Assembly (NCBI GenBank): GCA_001655195.1
Contig: LPNY01000139.1
Span: 64,516 to 128,515, forward strand
DNA: 64,000 nucleotides
Source of the DNA: Arcobacter sp. EP1
GTDB taxonomy: Bacteria > Campylobacterota > Campylobacteria > Campylobacterales > Arcobacteraceae
Reading direction: 5' to 3'
How positions within the stretch are numbered: the first letter of the stretch is position 1; each line of letters starts with the position of its first letter. Of this stretch, positions 7,829 through 16,511 are shown piece after piece. The notes under the pieces are model-generated. The model ran no database searches. It worked only from the letters and a program-made list of their open reading frames with translations, and was not told the DNA's origin. The translations under genes and the position numbers were made by a program.

Positions 7829-8257
7829 TTATAATTTTTTAACACATCGTACTAAATAAGCATCAGTCATTTTCATACGATTAAAACCACCTGCTTTAAA
7901 GTCAATAACAAAGGCTTCTTTACTTGTACCATGACCAAAAGTTTTTGTACTCCAGTAGTTACCTGGAATAATATGTTGAAACTCTTTTGATAAAGTTGGG
8001 TTATAAAGTTTTGGGTTAACAATAGAGAAAAGTTCCAAGAAACCTGGAAGTTCCCACCCTTTTACCCCATCAAGTTCTAAGTTTCTACAGTAACTCATTG
8101 CATCTTTAAAGTTAAGTTTGTTTGTTGTTACTGCTTTATTATCTTGCCAAAGGTAATTGGTTTTACTATCTTTGATAATATTATCACTCTCTTGAGTCAA
8201 TTGTGCATTAGCAGTTGAAAGTAGTCCGACAATAATTAGTGCATTTAGTAATCTCAT
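7829..8257 (-). CDS. exported DUF1566 (Lcl C-terminal-like) protein
   Basis: A 142-residue protein with a cleavable signal peptide ending near ANA (residues 1-18). The mature part is one DUF1566 domain, recognisable from LWQD near the start, the central WELPGFLEL (usual form WRLPT..EL), YWSTKTFG (usual form YWSST), and the closing YLVRCVK (usual form VRCVR). DUF1566 domains are found in extracellular or cell-surface proteins; no enzymatic function is established that I can assign. Divergently transcribed from the gene at 8396. Confidence 0.85.
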   Translation of the reverse strand: MRLLNALIIVGLLSTANAQLTQESDNIIKDSKTNYLWQDNKAVTTNKLNFKDAMSYCRNLELDGVKGWELPGFLELFSIVNPKLYNPTLSKEFQHIIPGNYWSTKTFGHGTSKEAFVIDFKAGGFNRMKMTDAYLVRCVKKL

Positions 8258-8395
8258 AAATTATCCTTATAATTATAATTTGATTTAATTATATCAAAAA
8301 GTTTTGAATAAAAATTGATAAACGTCAGTTTTTGAACAACTTTTTGTTAACAGTTGTTGTGTATAATGACTGCATAAATATAAATAAGGTATTCA

Positions 8396-8707
8396 ATGAA
8401 AATATCAAAACTTAAAGAGAAATCTGAAAATGTTATCAATTTAACAAAAGAGCAGTTTAATAAAGGCTTTAGTCTTGCGCGTATAAAAAGCGAGAGTGTC
8501 AAAGATAAAATCAATCTAAAAATAAGAGAAAAGGCGATTCTTGCAACAAAAGCTAGGTTAGCTGAAAACCACAAAAGTTTTGATGACTTTAGTGATGAAG
8601 AGTTAGAAGCTATTATTGCCGATGAAGAACGTAAAATTATTGATGATTTAAAAACAAAATCCTTGGTTGCTGCTTTGGCAATTTTGGGTTTAGACTTTTT
8701 GATTTAG
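8396..8707 (+). CDS. small helical protein of unknown function
   Basis: A 103-residue, highly charged protein predicted to be almost entirely helical. It has a Lys/Glu-rich amphipathic N-terminal half, a DDFSDEELEAIIADEERK segment near residues 61-78 and a short hydrophobic C-terminus (about residues 90-103). The C-terminal apolar stretch could be a membrane contact or part of an assembly interface. It is followed 9 bp later by a membrane-protein gene, so the two are probably an operon. I do not recognise the family. Confidence 0.65.
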   Translation: MKISKLKEKSENVINLTKEQFNKGFSLARIKSESVKDKINLKIREKAILATKARLAENHKSFDDFSDEELEAIIADEERKIIDDLKTKSLVAALAILGLDFLI

Positions 8708-8716
8708 GATTGTTAT

Positions 8717-9142
8717 ATGTTTAAACAAGTTAAATCAGCACTTATCTGGTACCATCTTTATAAGTTTAGAAAAACAGTTATTATGGTTGTTTTGCTTTTA
8801 AGTAGTGTACTGTTTTCTCAATGGATTTATTCTGATATTGTGGAGTATTTAACTTTACGTGAAAAACTAGAGTACTTGGATATTTTATTGCCACTTAAGT
8901 GGGCGGTGATTTTTTTTAATATTGCACTTTCTGTGTTTTTGGTTTTGAGACTCTTTAAAGTAGAAGATAAAGAAGTACAAACTCATAAGAAAGAAACAAA
9001 GAAAATAGCTGAATCAAAAGAAAATAAAGAAAAAATAGAAACAATTGAAGAGGTATCGAAACCAACTCTTAGCAAAAGAGAAGAGTCTTTTTTACATACA
9101 AAAAAACTCAATACTCATGCAGATAGGTTAGTAAAACGCTAA
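8717..9142 (+). CDS. small two-TM membrane protein of unknown function
   Basis: 141 residues with two probable transmembrane segments (about 20-38 and 60-80), then a long Lys/Glu-rich cytoplasmic tail (about 85-141) likely to be helical or coiled. The tail composition resembles the preceding gene's product, suggesting that the two act together at the membrane. The 3' end overlaps by 4 bp the end of the convergent cyclic-nucleotide-binding-domain gene. Function unknown. Confidence 0.65.
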   Translation: MFKQVKSALIWYHLYKFRKTVIMVVLLLSSVLFSQWIYSDIVEYLTLREKLEYLDILLPLKWAVIFFNIALSVFLVLRLFKVEDKEVQTHKKETKKIAESKENKEKIETIEEVSKPTLSKREESFLHTKKLNTHADRLVKR

Positions 9143-10206
9143 AGAGAAATATCTTTTTGATTAATGGTATAGATTTTTTTAACTAACTGCTGGGAAATAT
9201 TTTTATAAAGCTGTGAAAAAAGACAGGGGTTTTTATCAAATGATTCCAAGTCAAAATTAAAACTAATAATCACTGAGTTTTCATTGGTTTTAATGGTAGC
9301 ACTACGTAGCTCTTTGGTAATAAAAGCAAACTCCCCAAAAATTGTTTTACACTCTATTTTTCCTAGGGGTCTACGCCTAAAAGTGGCACGACATTCCCCT
9401 CGAACCAAAAAGTAAATTTCCTTGCTATCATCAAACTCTTTGATGAGTATTTCATGGGCATTGTAGTGACAAAACTTGACATCTTTAACAATCTCTCTGA
9501 TATCTTGGTCTTCAATATCTTTAAAGTAGGGGATGTGTTTTTTGTAACGTACTAGTTGTTCCAAAGGTTCATTATACTCCTGTTCAGCGCTTTCATGAGC
9601 TAATGATTTAACATATTCAATATCAGAAGCTTTGTATTTTTTATGTAAATCAATATGAAATGAGGAGTAATCTAAACGCATATAGGATTTTCGCACAATG
9701 GTATGTTTTAAGTAATCAATGGTTGAATCCACATCTCTTAGGTTTTTGATTTTTAAAAGTTGCCGTAACTCTTTTGATTTTTTGATTTTATCCCATAGGT
9801 ATTTATCCAAAAAGAAAAACTTTGTATTTAACAGGGCTCTAAAAGTCTGCTTATGTAGGGTATATTCTTCTTTAAAAATTGAAAAAACTTCATCTTTATC
9901 ATGGAGTTGGTCATAGCTTTTTAAAAAGTCACTATAAATAATTTCTAACCGTTGAGTATCTTTTTCAAGTGAAGTTGTAAAATGCATGAGGTTGATAATA
10001 TCATCTAAACAGACATCTAAAAATTCATCTTCTAAATCTGTATCAATTTGGCAAACTAGATTGACAAAAGAAAAAATATCTTCATGGTAGGTAATAAAAT
10101 TAATTTTTGTTAGGTTTGCACTAGAATGAATACCAAAGATAGTATTGTGGTGTTCAATAAGTGACTTAAAATAGTTTTGAATGAATTCCTCAGCAATCTC
10201 TTTCAT
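9139..10206 (-). CDS. protein with C-terminal cyclic-nucleotide-binding domain
   Basis: 355 residues. The C-terminal third (about 230-345) is a cNMP-binding β-barrel, recognised from the YFKDIEDQDIREI helix, FLVRGECRATF, and a phosphate-binding-cassette-like segment FGEFAFITKELRSATI in which the GE and the Arg before SAT are kept. The N-terminal two thirds are helical and match no family I know. No helix-turn-helix, kinase, nucleotidyltransferase or membrane segment is seen, so the output is unclear. Whether it binds cAMP, another nucleotide or nothing cannot be decided from sequence. It appears to be transcribed separately from the upstream minus-strand gene, being separated by a terminator. 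Confidence 0.8.
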   Translation of the reverse strand: MKEIAEEFIQNYFKSLIEHHNTIFGIHSSANLTKINFITYHEDIFSFVNLVCQIDTDLEDEFLDVCLDDIINLMHFTTSLEKDTQRLEIIYSDFLKSYDQLHDKDEVFSIFKEEYTLHKQTFRALLNTKFFFLDKYLWDKIKKSKELRQLLKIKNLRDVDSTIDYLKHTIVRKSYMRLDYSSFHIDLHKKYKASDIEYVKSLAHESAEQEYNEPLEQLVRYKKHIPYFKDIEDQDIREIVKDVKFCHYNAHEILIKEFDDSKEIYFLVRGECRATFRRRPLGKIECKTIFGEFAFITKELRSATIKTNENSVIISFNFDLESFDKNPCLFSQLYKNISQQLVKKIYTINQKDISL

Positions 10207-10268
10207 AAGTATTCCTTAAATTCACAGGATGCAAAAATTATAACATAACTTTTTGAAGTACAGATGAT

Positions 10269-10298
10269 AAAACTTAAGGAGATTTTTCCTTAAGTTTT
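10269..10298 (-). terminator. Rho-independent terminator after the flavocytochrome-type gene
   Basis: AAAACTTAAGGA (10269-10280) and TCCTTAAGTTTT (10287-10298) form a 12-bp stem with a 6-nt loop overlapping the TAA of the 10290-11597 gene, with A/T-runs on both sides. Confidence 0.75.
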
Positions 10299-11597
10299 TT
10301 TAATTGCCAGTACATCCTCTATTAAACCAAAGTACCATCCATATGCCGCATCTGCCGTATAAGTATCGATATCTGAAGTGATAGTTGTTACATGTACTTT
10401 ATTGGTAAACTCATAAAGATGTGAAATAGAAACAGCTTTGTTATTTGTAAGCATTGAGTAACAGACATTGCCCGGTAAGTGAGTTTTGTACTCAAAGCTT
10501 TTGTTTTTAAGACGATTGATTAATTCCGCTGCTACTAAATATCCACAGGAGTTTGCCATTTGTGCTGATTTTGGATAAGGGTATTCCCCTTGGGCATCTC
10601 CAATGATATAAACCCTATCATCACTTACTGACCTAAAAGTTGGTTGTTGAAGTTTTGCCCACCCTTGTGCGTAGGTTGCAAGTCCTGCTTTTTTAACAAG
10701 TTTACTAGAAGTATTAGGTGGAATAATTGAGGCTTCTTCGAACTTGATCTCTTTTGTTTCATAGTCCACGGTTTTTTTATTAAAGGTTTCAACAGTGATG
10801 GTTTTTGTTTTAAAATCAACATCTTTAAAGTTAGAGTGAGATCGATATTCTATAATATCAGGATAGAATTCCTTAAAGGCTTGTAAAAATGACGCTGGCT
10901 TAGCTGCGGGTTTAATACGTGGGTCAATAATGATAACTTTCCCATCAATTTTATGCGTTTTAAAATAGTTTGCAATCATACAGGCTCGTTCATAAGGAGC
11001 CGGTGGACACTTATAACTTTGAGAAGGAATAGAGATAACAAAATTCCCTCCTTTGAAGTTGCTAATCATACGTTTAAGGGCTAAATGTTCACTCCCTGGT
11101 TTTAATCCTGGAGGTGCTTTAACTAAACACTCTTTGGCTTTTTCTTTGTTGCGTTTAAAAAGTTTTTTGTAGTTATACTCTATTCCTGTAGCTAAAATAA
11201 GATAGTCATACTCGACATTTTGTTCATTGGTGGTAATAACTCTTTTTTCTCGGTCAATATCCATAATCGTTGCATTTAAAAAATCATAGCCATAAGTTTG
11301 TACTGCTTTATAGTAGTCATAATTTAAATTGGCAAATGTAATATTTTGAATATCCCCTAACCAAACGTTTGAGAAAGGACATGACATAAAATTTGCACGT
11401 TGTTCAATAACAAGAACATCTAATAGTGGATTGAGGCTTTTTAACTCTTTTGCCACAGACAGACCTGCAAATCCAGCGCCACACACTGCAACAGTCGTTT
11501 TTAGGGTTTTACCTTTTTTAGGTTTTGCATGAACTGTTTGAGTGCTTACAAGTAATCCTGCAATGGCACTGTATTTTAGAAAGTCTCTTCGTATCAT
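10290..11597 (-). CDS. flavocytochrome c / sulfide dehydrogenase-type flavoprotein
   Basis: A 435-residue FAD flavoprotein of the pyridine-nucleotide-disulfide family, closest to the flavoprotein subunit of flavocytochrome c sulfide dehydrogenase (FccB/SoxF). It has a Tat signal (RRDFLKYS near the N-terminus), the FAD fold GAGFAGLS, a second FAD motif near VYIIGDA, and a cysteine in MSCPFSN at the position of the covalent FAD attachment site of FccB. YKCPPAPYERAC matches the region of the redox-active cysteine. It should oxidise sulfide or another sulfur species in the periplasm. The adjacent upstream gene encodes a small periplasmic protein where the cytochrome subunit would be expected, but without a haem motif. 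Substrate is inferred. Confidence 0.82.
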   Translation of the reverse strand: MIRRDFLKYSAIAGLLVSTQTVHAKPKKGKTLKTTVAVCGAGFAGLSVAKELKSLNPLLDVLVIEQRANFMSCPFSNVWLGDIQNITFANLNYDYYKAVQTYGYDFLNATIMDIDREKRVITTNEQNVEYDYLILATGIEYNYKKLFKRNKEKAKECLVKAPPGLKPGSEHLALKRMISNFKGGNFVISIPSQSYKCPPAPYERACMIANYFKTHKIDGKVIIIDPRIKPAAKPASFLQAFKEFYPDIIEYRSHSNFKDVDFKTKTITVETFNKKTVDYETKEIKFEEASIIPPNTSSKLVKKAGLATYAQGWAKLQQPTFRSVSDDRVYIIGDAQGEYPYPKSAQMANSCGYLVAAELINRLKNKSFEYKTHLPGNVCYSMLTNNKAVSISHLYEFTNKVHVTTITSDIDTYTADAAYGWYFGLIEDVLAIKKT

Positions 11598-11608
11598 AGG
11601 GCTATCCT

Positions 11609-11929
11609 TTAATTACAGGTTGGAGAGTTTTTAACATCTTTGGCATATTGGATGGTAAACTCTTTTAAATAGGGAAGAATTTTTTTGAACTTTTCACTTT
11701 TTACAAATGTTTTTAGAGTAGGATTTTCATTAACTAACATAACTTTAAATGCTTTTGCATCATTTTCAAAGAGTTTTTTCCACTCTTTTTGCGTATGTTG
11801 TTTGGCAAAAACTGCACCGTTATATCCTAGGGGTTCTTTGAGAAGATAAAGGTAATATGTTTGTCCTTTAACTACGTCATCAGCGTAGATTGAAAGAGTT
11901 AGTAAGAATAAAATTAATAGTTTTTTCAT
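11609..11929 (-). CDS. small periplasmic protein paired with the flavoprotein, haem-motif-less
   Basis: 106 residues from the ATG at 11929, which has AAGGT 5 nt upstream; a longer frame to 11959 lacks a ribosome site. A signal peptide (MKKLLILFLLTLSIYA) precedes a mature domain of about 90 residues. KGQTYYLYLL followed by GAVFAKQHTQKEWKKLF resembles the body of small c-type cytochromes in which GK.ly...C..CH would normally stand, but no CXXCH is present and the only mature cysteine is the penultimate residue. It lies 11 bp upstream of the flavoprotein and is surely cotranscribed. It may be a cytochrome-derived partner that has lost haem. The family link is tentative. Confidence 0.7.
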   Translation of the reverse strand: MKKLLILFLLTLSIYADDVVKGQTYYLYLLKEPLGYNGAVFAKQHTQKEWKKLFENDAKAFKVMLVNENPTLKTFVKSEKFKKILPYLKEFTIQYAKDVKNSPTCN

Positions 11930-12104
11930 AGGGTACCTTCTATAAAATGATAACAGCAATTAACTAAAAGTTATATTTAACATAAGTAAAGGTTATTAAG
12001 TGTTTACTTTCGTTTAAAATGATTAAGAAATGATTAAAAAAGAGTTCAATATTGATTAAATAGCTCATGTCATAATTTCACTATACAAAATAAAGGAGTA
12101 TAGT

Positions 12105-12581
12105 ATGAAAAAGTCAATTTTAGTAACCGCAGTTACAGTAACAATTTTAGCAACAGGTGCCTTTGCATATAATAAATCAGGATGTAATATGTCAGGTCAA
12201 AATCAACAAGGTATGGGCATGAAAAAAATGCACATGATGAAACAAGGGATGCATCAGCAAAAACGAGGTTCAATGATGAAGCTTTTTAGACAACTGAACT
12301 TATCAGCTGAGCAACAAACGAAGCTTCAAGATATTATGAAAAATTCAATGCAAAAACGTGAATCAATGTTTACAGCTTTTAGTGAAAATGGATTTGATAA
12401 AGATAAATTTATTAAACAAGCTATGAATAAAAAAGAAAATATGATAAAATTAAAAGCCCAAACACTTGAAAAAGCTTACAATGTTTTAGATAAAAAACAA
12501 AAAAGTCAATTACGCGTGCTAATGGATTTACAAGAACAAAAAGGATTACAATTTGATCGATATTGCAATGGTAGAGGATGA
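12105..12581 (+). CDS. Spy/CpxP-like periplasmic protein
   Basis: 158 residues with a signal peptide (about 1-21), then a Met- and Gln-rich mature region (MSGQNQQGMGMKKMHMMKQG near 30-50) and a helical LTXXQ-type segment, LSAEQQTKLQDIM. This is the pattern of the Spy/CpxP family of periplasmic chaperones or metal-stress proteins; the Met/His-rich stretch suggests metal contact. Good AAGGAG site before the ATG. Its 3' end overlaps the following response-regulator gene by 29 bp, so it is cotranscribed with and probably controlled by that two-component system, as CpxP is with CpxRA. Confidence 0.8.
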   Translation: MKKSILVTAVTVTILATGAFAYNKSGCNMSGQNQQGMGMKKMHMMKQGMHQQKRGSMMKLFRQLNLSAEQQTKLQDIMKNSMQKRESMFTAFSENGFDKDKFIKQAMNKKENMIKLKAQTLEKAYNVLDKKQKSQLRVLMDLQEQKGLQFDRYCNGRG

Positions 12582-13230
12582 TACCGAATTAGCGGAAGTT
12601 CTTACTCAATATTTAAAAAAGTTCAATATGAATGTAACCAACTACGAAGAGCCTTTTTTGGCTCTTTCGGCGTTGAAAATAAACAAATATGATTTAGTTA
12701 TATTGGACTTGACTTTACCTGGTATGGATGGTTTGGATGTCTGTAAAGAGATTCTTGCTAACCACGATTTACCAATTATTATTAGCTCTGCACGAAGTGA
12801 TATTACCGATAAAGTAACGGCACTTCAGATGGGTGCGGATGACTACTTGCCAAAACCTTATGACCCACGAGAATTAGAAGTACGAATAAAAACAATTTTA
12901 AGACGATATAGTACTCCTACAAAAGATGAACAACTCCCCACAAAACACTTTGCTTTAGATGATGAAAAAAAAGAGATTACTAAAGATGGTGATTTTATTA
13001 AACTTACTGCCGCAGAGTATGAAGTGTTATCGTTGCTATTGCGACGAGAAGGGTTTGTAGTATCTCGTGATGATATTTTTGAGAACTCTGATTTATTAAA
13101 CAGCGACTATGATAATGTCGGCTCGTTGGCGGTGATTATTAACCGTATACGACATAAAATTGAAGATAACCCTAAAGAGCCAAAATATCTTCATACAATT
13201 CGAGGAATGGGATATAAATTAGTACAATGA
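12553..13230 (+). CDS. OmpR-family response regulator (ArsR/CpxR-like)
   Basis: 225 residues: receiver domain 1-120 with acidic pair D9-D10, phospho-acceptor D52 (VILDLTLP) and the conserved Lys in LPKPY near 102; winged-helix DNA-binding domain about 130-225 (LTAAEYEVLSLL, VGSLAVIINRIRHKIEDNP, IRGMGYKL). The TTG at 12553 has AAAGGA about 6 nt upstream and gives the usual receiver N-terminus; an ATG five codons later would truncate β1. Overlaps the sensor kinase by 4 bp. Together they resemble ArsRS of Helicobacter/Campylobacter, which respond to acid; the Spy-like neighbour suggests envelope or metal stress here. Confidence 0.9.
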   Translation: MIDIAMVEDDTELAEVLTQYLKKFNMNVTNYEEPFLALSALKINKYDLVILDLTLPGMDGLDVCKEILANHDLPIIISSARSDITDKVTALQMGADDYLPKPYDPRELEVRIKTILRRYSTPTKDEQLPTKHFALDDEKKEITKDGDFIKLTAAEYEVLSLLLRREGFVVSRDDIFENSDLLNSDYDNVGSLAVIINRIRHKIEDNPKEPKYLHTIRGMGYKLVQ

Positions 13231-14474
13231 AACGGGAATCAATATTTTTCACCATAACCATCAGTTTTGTTATCTCTATTTTTTTAGTGGTTGTTAGTTT
13301 CATCGGTCTCATGGTTCATACCCAAGATGAAAGAGATGATCAGTTAGGTAGAAAATATCTGCCCGTTGCGAAAATGATTTTAGAAAAAAATAGAAATTAT
13401 GGATTAACAAAAGAGTTTTTAGAGTCTTTATCTAATATGAACTTACAATTTGTAAATGAGTTAGGCTCAGTACGAGCTGTAACCTATAATCCAAAAACGC
13501 GAATCATGTTAGAGAGACGTTTTAGAAATATATATGTGCGTGTTTTAGAACTGCGTGGAGATACATTTCTTTTTATTAAAAACGGTCGTTTAGAGATCAT
13601 GTTAAAAGATACTGAGTACAAACATATGAATCCTACTGTTTATATTGTTGCTGTTTTTGGTATTTTGTTTGTGGCCTTGGTGCTTTCATTTTTAACCACA
13701 TGGCGAAAGCTCTATCCTCTAAAAATTTTAAAAGATAAAGTAAAAACCCTTGGTGATGAAAATTTTGATTTTGAGTGTTGTGATACTGAAGCCCAAGATG
13801 AGGTTTCTCAATTAGCCCATGAATTTAAAAGCTCAGCAGAACGGTTACAAAATATTAAAGAAGCACGAAATGTGTTTATTCGAAATATTATGCATGAACT
13901 TAAAACCCCTATTACTAAAGGGAAATTCTTAAGTGAGTTAGAACACTCCCCTGCAAATGATGATAAAATGAAAAATGTTTTCTCGCGATTAGAGATGTTA
14001 ATTAATGAATTCACCTCTATTGAAGAGTTGATTTTATCCACAAAAAATGTGGAAAAAAATCTCTACTTTTTAGATGATATTTTAGATAATGCCATTGATA
14101 TTTTACTCATTGATGATGATGTTATTGAGATGCACCATGAAAACAAAAAGATTGAAGTTAACTTTAAACTCTTTACTGTTGCAGTTAAAAATTTAATTGA
14201 TAATGCAATTAAATATTCTCCTGATAAAAAAGTAATCATTCGAACCGATGAAAATGCAATTATTTTTGAAAACTTTGGTAAAGAGTTGTCTCATCCATTA
14301 GAGAACTATTTTGAACCATTTTTTGCCAATGAAGATAAAAGTAAAGATGGGTTTGGTTTAGGATTGTATATTGTTCATGCAATTTTAGGTGCTAATGATT
14401 ACACCTTAGAGTATGAGCATAACGAAGGTAAAAATATTTTTAAAATTGTAAAACAGACTACTAATGAAGTATGA
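13227..14474 (+). CDS. sensor histidine kinase (ArsS-like)
   Basis: 415 residues. Two membrane segments (about 8-30 and 138-160) enclose a roughly 110-residue periplasmic sensor domain. A HAMP-like linker follows, then HisKA with phospho-acceptor H223 (NIMHELKTPITKG) and a HATPase domain with N-box LIDNAIKYS, a degenerate G1 region (IFENFGKEL) and G2 GFGLGLYIV. The Asp-rich G1 is atypical, as in ArsS-type kinases of Campylobacterota. Translationally coupled to the response regulator upstream (ATGA overlap) and overlapped at its 3' end by the next gene. Confidence 0.9.
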   Translation: MKRESIFFTITISFVISIFLVVVSFIGLMVHTQDERDDQLGRKYLPVAKMILEKNRNYGLTKEFLESLSNMNLQFVNELGSVRAVTYNPKTRIMLERRFRNIYVRVLELRGDTFLFIKNGRLEIMLKDTEYKHMNPTVYIVAVFGILFVALVLSFLTTWRKLYPLKILKDKVKTLGDENFDFECCDTEAQDEVSQLAHEFKSSAERLQNIKEARNVFIRNIMHELKTPITKGKFLSELEHSPANDDKMKNVFSRLEMLINEFTSIEELILSTKNVEKNLYFLDDILDNAIDILLIDDDVIEMHHENKKIEVNFKLFTVAVKNLIDNAIKYSPDKKVIIRTDENAIIFENFGKELSHPLENYFEPFFANEDKSKDGFGLGLYIVHAILGANDYTLEYEHNEGKNIFKIVKQTTNEV

Positions 14475-15600
14475 TATAGCCATAATAGGAGCAGGAGCTA
14501 GCGGGTTGATGCTAGCAGCTCTTTTAAAGAATCAAAAAGTGTGTATTATTGACTCCAACAGCGAAATTGGTGCAAAAATAAAAGTAAGTGGTGGAGGAAA
14601 GTGTAATATCACCAATAAATATGTCAGTGCAAAAAACTATCTAGGAAATGAAAAATTTGTCCAAGATATTTTAGATGGTTTTGATAGTAAAGCTTTTTTG
14701 TCCTTTTGTAAAGAAAATGGTCTTGTTCCTCACTTTGATGAAAAGATTGTCAAAGGAACTTACTTTTGTAAATCCTCTAAAGAAGTCATCTCTTTATTTA
14801 AAAAACTAACGACTTCCTGTAAATATTATTTGAATACAAAAGTAGTAGATATGACGTATGATGATGCGTTTTGTATTGAAACTAACAAACAAAATATTAT
14901 GGCACAAAAAGTTGTAGTTGCAAGTGGTGGCTTGAGTTTTACCAATCTTGGTGCTTCTTCAATTGCTTTTGATATTGCTAAAAAATTTAATCATAAAGTC
15001 AACGTTTTAAATCCTGCACTTGTAGGTTTTACAGTACAAAAAGATGAATTTTGGTTTAAAAAACTCAGCGGAATCTCCTGTTTTGTCAAAGCAACTGTTG
15101 AGCAAAAAAGTTTTGAAGGTAATATTTTATTTGCCCATAAAGGCTGTACTGGACCTGTTATTTTAAACAGTTCATTGTATTGGAAAAAAGGGCAGATGAG
15201 TCTGGATTTTTTGCCTAATAAGAAAATTGAACCTTTTTTAAAAAGTAATAAAAAAATCTCTTCAGCATTGCCATTACCAAAACGTTTTATTCAAGAGTTT
15301 TTGCTTGCTAGTAATCTTGAAGATAAAGCGATTAGTTCGTTAAAAGATGATGAACTAGAGCAATTGAAACGATTAAAAAATTATAACTTCGCCCCTGCAG
15401 GAAATTTTGGATTTACAAAAGCTGAAGTGACCAAAGGTGGTATTTGTACCAACGATATTAACAGTATAGATATGCAAAGTTATTTACAAAAAGATTTGTA
15501 CTTTCTTGGAGAGTGCCTTGATGTAACAGGTGAATTGGGTGGTTATAATTTTCAATTTGCATGGTCAAGCGCTTATGTTTGTGCAAAAAGTTTACAATAA
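14464..15600 (+). CDS. HI0933/BaiN-type NAD(P)/FAD-dependent oxidoreductase
   Basis: A 378-residue flavoprotein with the N-terminal FAD fold GAGASGLML (residues 8-16), the family motif KVSGGGKCNITN near 40-51, and the closing segment AEVTKGGI...LGECLDVTGELGGYNFQFAWSSA typical of the HI0933 family. Members are predicted reductases; some act on steroids or on unknown substrates. No signal peptide, so cytoplasmic. It overlaps the kinase gene by 11 bp and is likely read through from that operon, although no functional link is evident. Confidence 0.88.
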   Translation: MKYDIAIIGAGASGLMLAALLKNQKVCIIDSNSEIGAKIKVSGGGKCNITNKYVSAKNYLGNEKFVQDILDGFDSKAFLSFCKENGLVPHFDEKIVKGTYFCKSSKEVISLFKKLTTSCKYYLNTKVVDMTYDDAFCIETNKQNIMAQKVVVASGGLSFTNLGASSIAFDIAKKFNHKVNVLNPALVGFTVQKDEFWFKKLSGISCFVKATVEQKSFEGNILFAHKGCTGPVILNSSLYWKKGQMSLDFLPNKKIEPFLKSNKKISSALPLPKRFIQEFLLASNLEDKAISSLKDDELEQLKRLKNYNFAPAGNFGFTKAEVTKGGICTNDINSIDMQSYLQKDLYFLGECLDVTGELGGYNFQFAWSSAYVCAKSLQ

Positions 15601-15698
15601 ATATTTTGTTTTATTAGTATCGATTTATTTGTTTAGATAAAGTAGAAACTAACCCTACAGAAGGTACAATTGCTTCATTAAAAGAAGTAAGGAATATC

Positions 15699-16511
15699 TT
15701 GAAAATTGCATTTATTGGTGATATTGTAGGACGACCTGGTCGAAGAATTATTGAAGCAAATTTAAAAAAACTCAAAACGGAATACGGTATAGATTTTGTT
15801 ATTGCAAATGGCGAAAATGCTAGCCATGGATTTGGATTAACCGTTAAAAATGCTAACGAACTTTTTAATGTAGGAATTGACGTTATTACAGGAGGGAATC
15901 ACTCTTTTGATAAGCGAAAAGAGATGATAACCCTACTGGAATCCCAAAATGTTTTACGACCAGATAATTATCCCCAAGGTGTTCATGGTAGTGGGTTAAT
16001 GACCTTTGATGTGAACGGTGAAAAATTAGCTGTTTTAAATCTCATGGGACAGTTTTCTATGCCAACTTGCGAAAACCCTTTTAACTGGGCAACAAATGTA
16101 ATAAAAGAGCTCAAAGAACAAAATATTAGAAATATTTTTATTGATTTTCATGCAGAAGCAACCAGTGAAAAACGGGTTATGTTTAAGATGTTTGAAGGGG
16201 AAGTTAGTGGAATTTGTGGTACCCACACTCATGTGAGTACGGATGATTTACAAATTTCACAAGGGACCTGTTATTTAACGGATATTGGTTTAACAGGGTG
16301 TCGCGATAATATTATTGGAATGGATAAAAAAATTCCTATTCGAAAAGCTACAACAGGGCTTGGTGGTCATTTTGAAATACCAAACTCTTGTAAATCAATT
16401 TTACAAATGGTAGTGATGGAACTAGAAGAGGGCAAAGCTAAAGATGCCTTTAAAATAAAACTCTTAAGTGGAAAAAATGAAGCAATTATTACAAAGGCGA
16501 TGATTGAATAG
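15699..16511 (+). CDS. TIGR00282 metallophosphoesterase, YmdB-like cyclic-nucleotide phosphodiesterase
   Basis: 270 residues with the hallmark metal-binding motifs of the YmdB family: FIGDIVGRPGR at the N-terminus, ANGENA near 37-42, GGNHSFDK near 65-72, DFHAEATSEK and GTHTHVSTDD. In Bacillus the homologue degrades 2',3'-cyclic nucleotides and affects RNA turnover and development. It starts at TTG (15699), with AAGGAATATC upstream. The following glycosylase gene begins inside its last codons. Confidence 0.9.
   Translation: MKIAFIGDIVGRPGRRIIEANLKKLKTEYGIDFVIANGENASHGFGLTVKNANELFNVGIDVITGGNHSFDKRKEMITLLESQNVLRPDNYPQGVHGSGLMTFDVNGEKLAVLNLMGQFSMPTCENPFNWATNVIKELKEQNIRNIFIDFHAEATSEKRVMFKMFEGEVSGICGTHTHVSTDDLQISQGTCYLTDIGLTGCRDNIIGMDKKIPIRKATTGLGGHFEIPNSCKSILQMVVMELEEGKAKDAFKIKLLSGKNEAIITKAMIE

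Noticed and set aside
15601..15698. Possible tRNA or other RNA between the flavoprotein and YmdB genes
   Set aside because: No cloverleaf, no T-loop sequence and no CCA end could be found. No tRNA-like fold was seen in any intergenic region.
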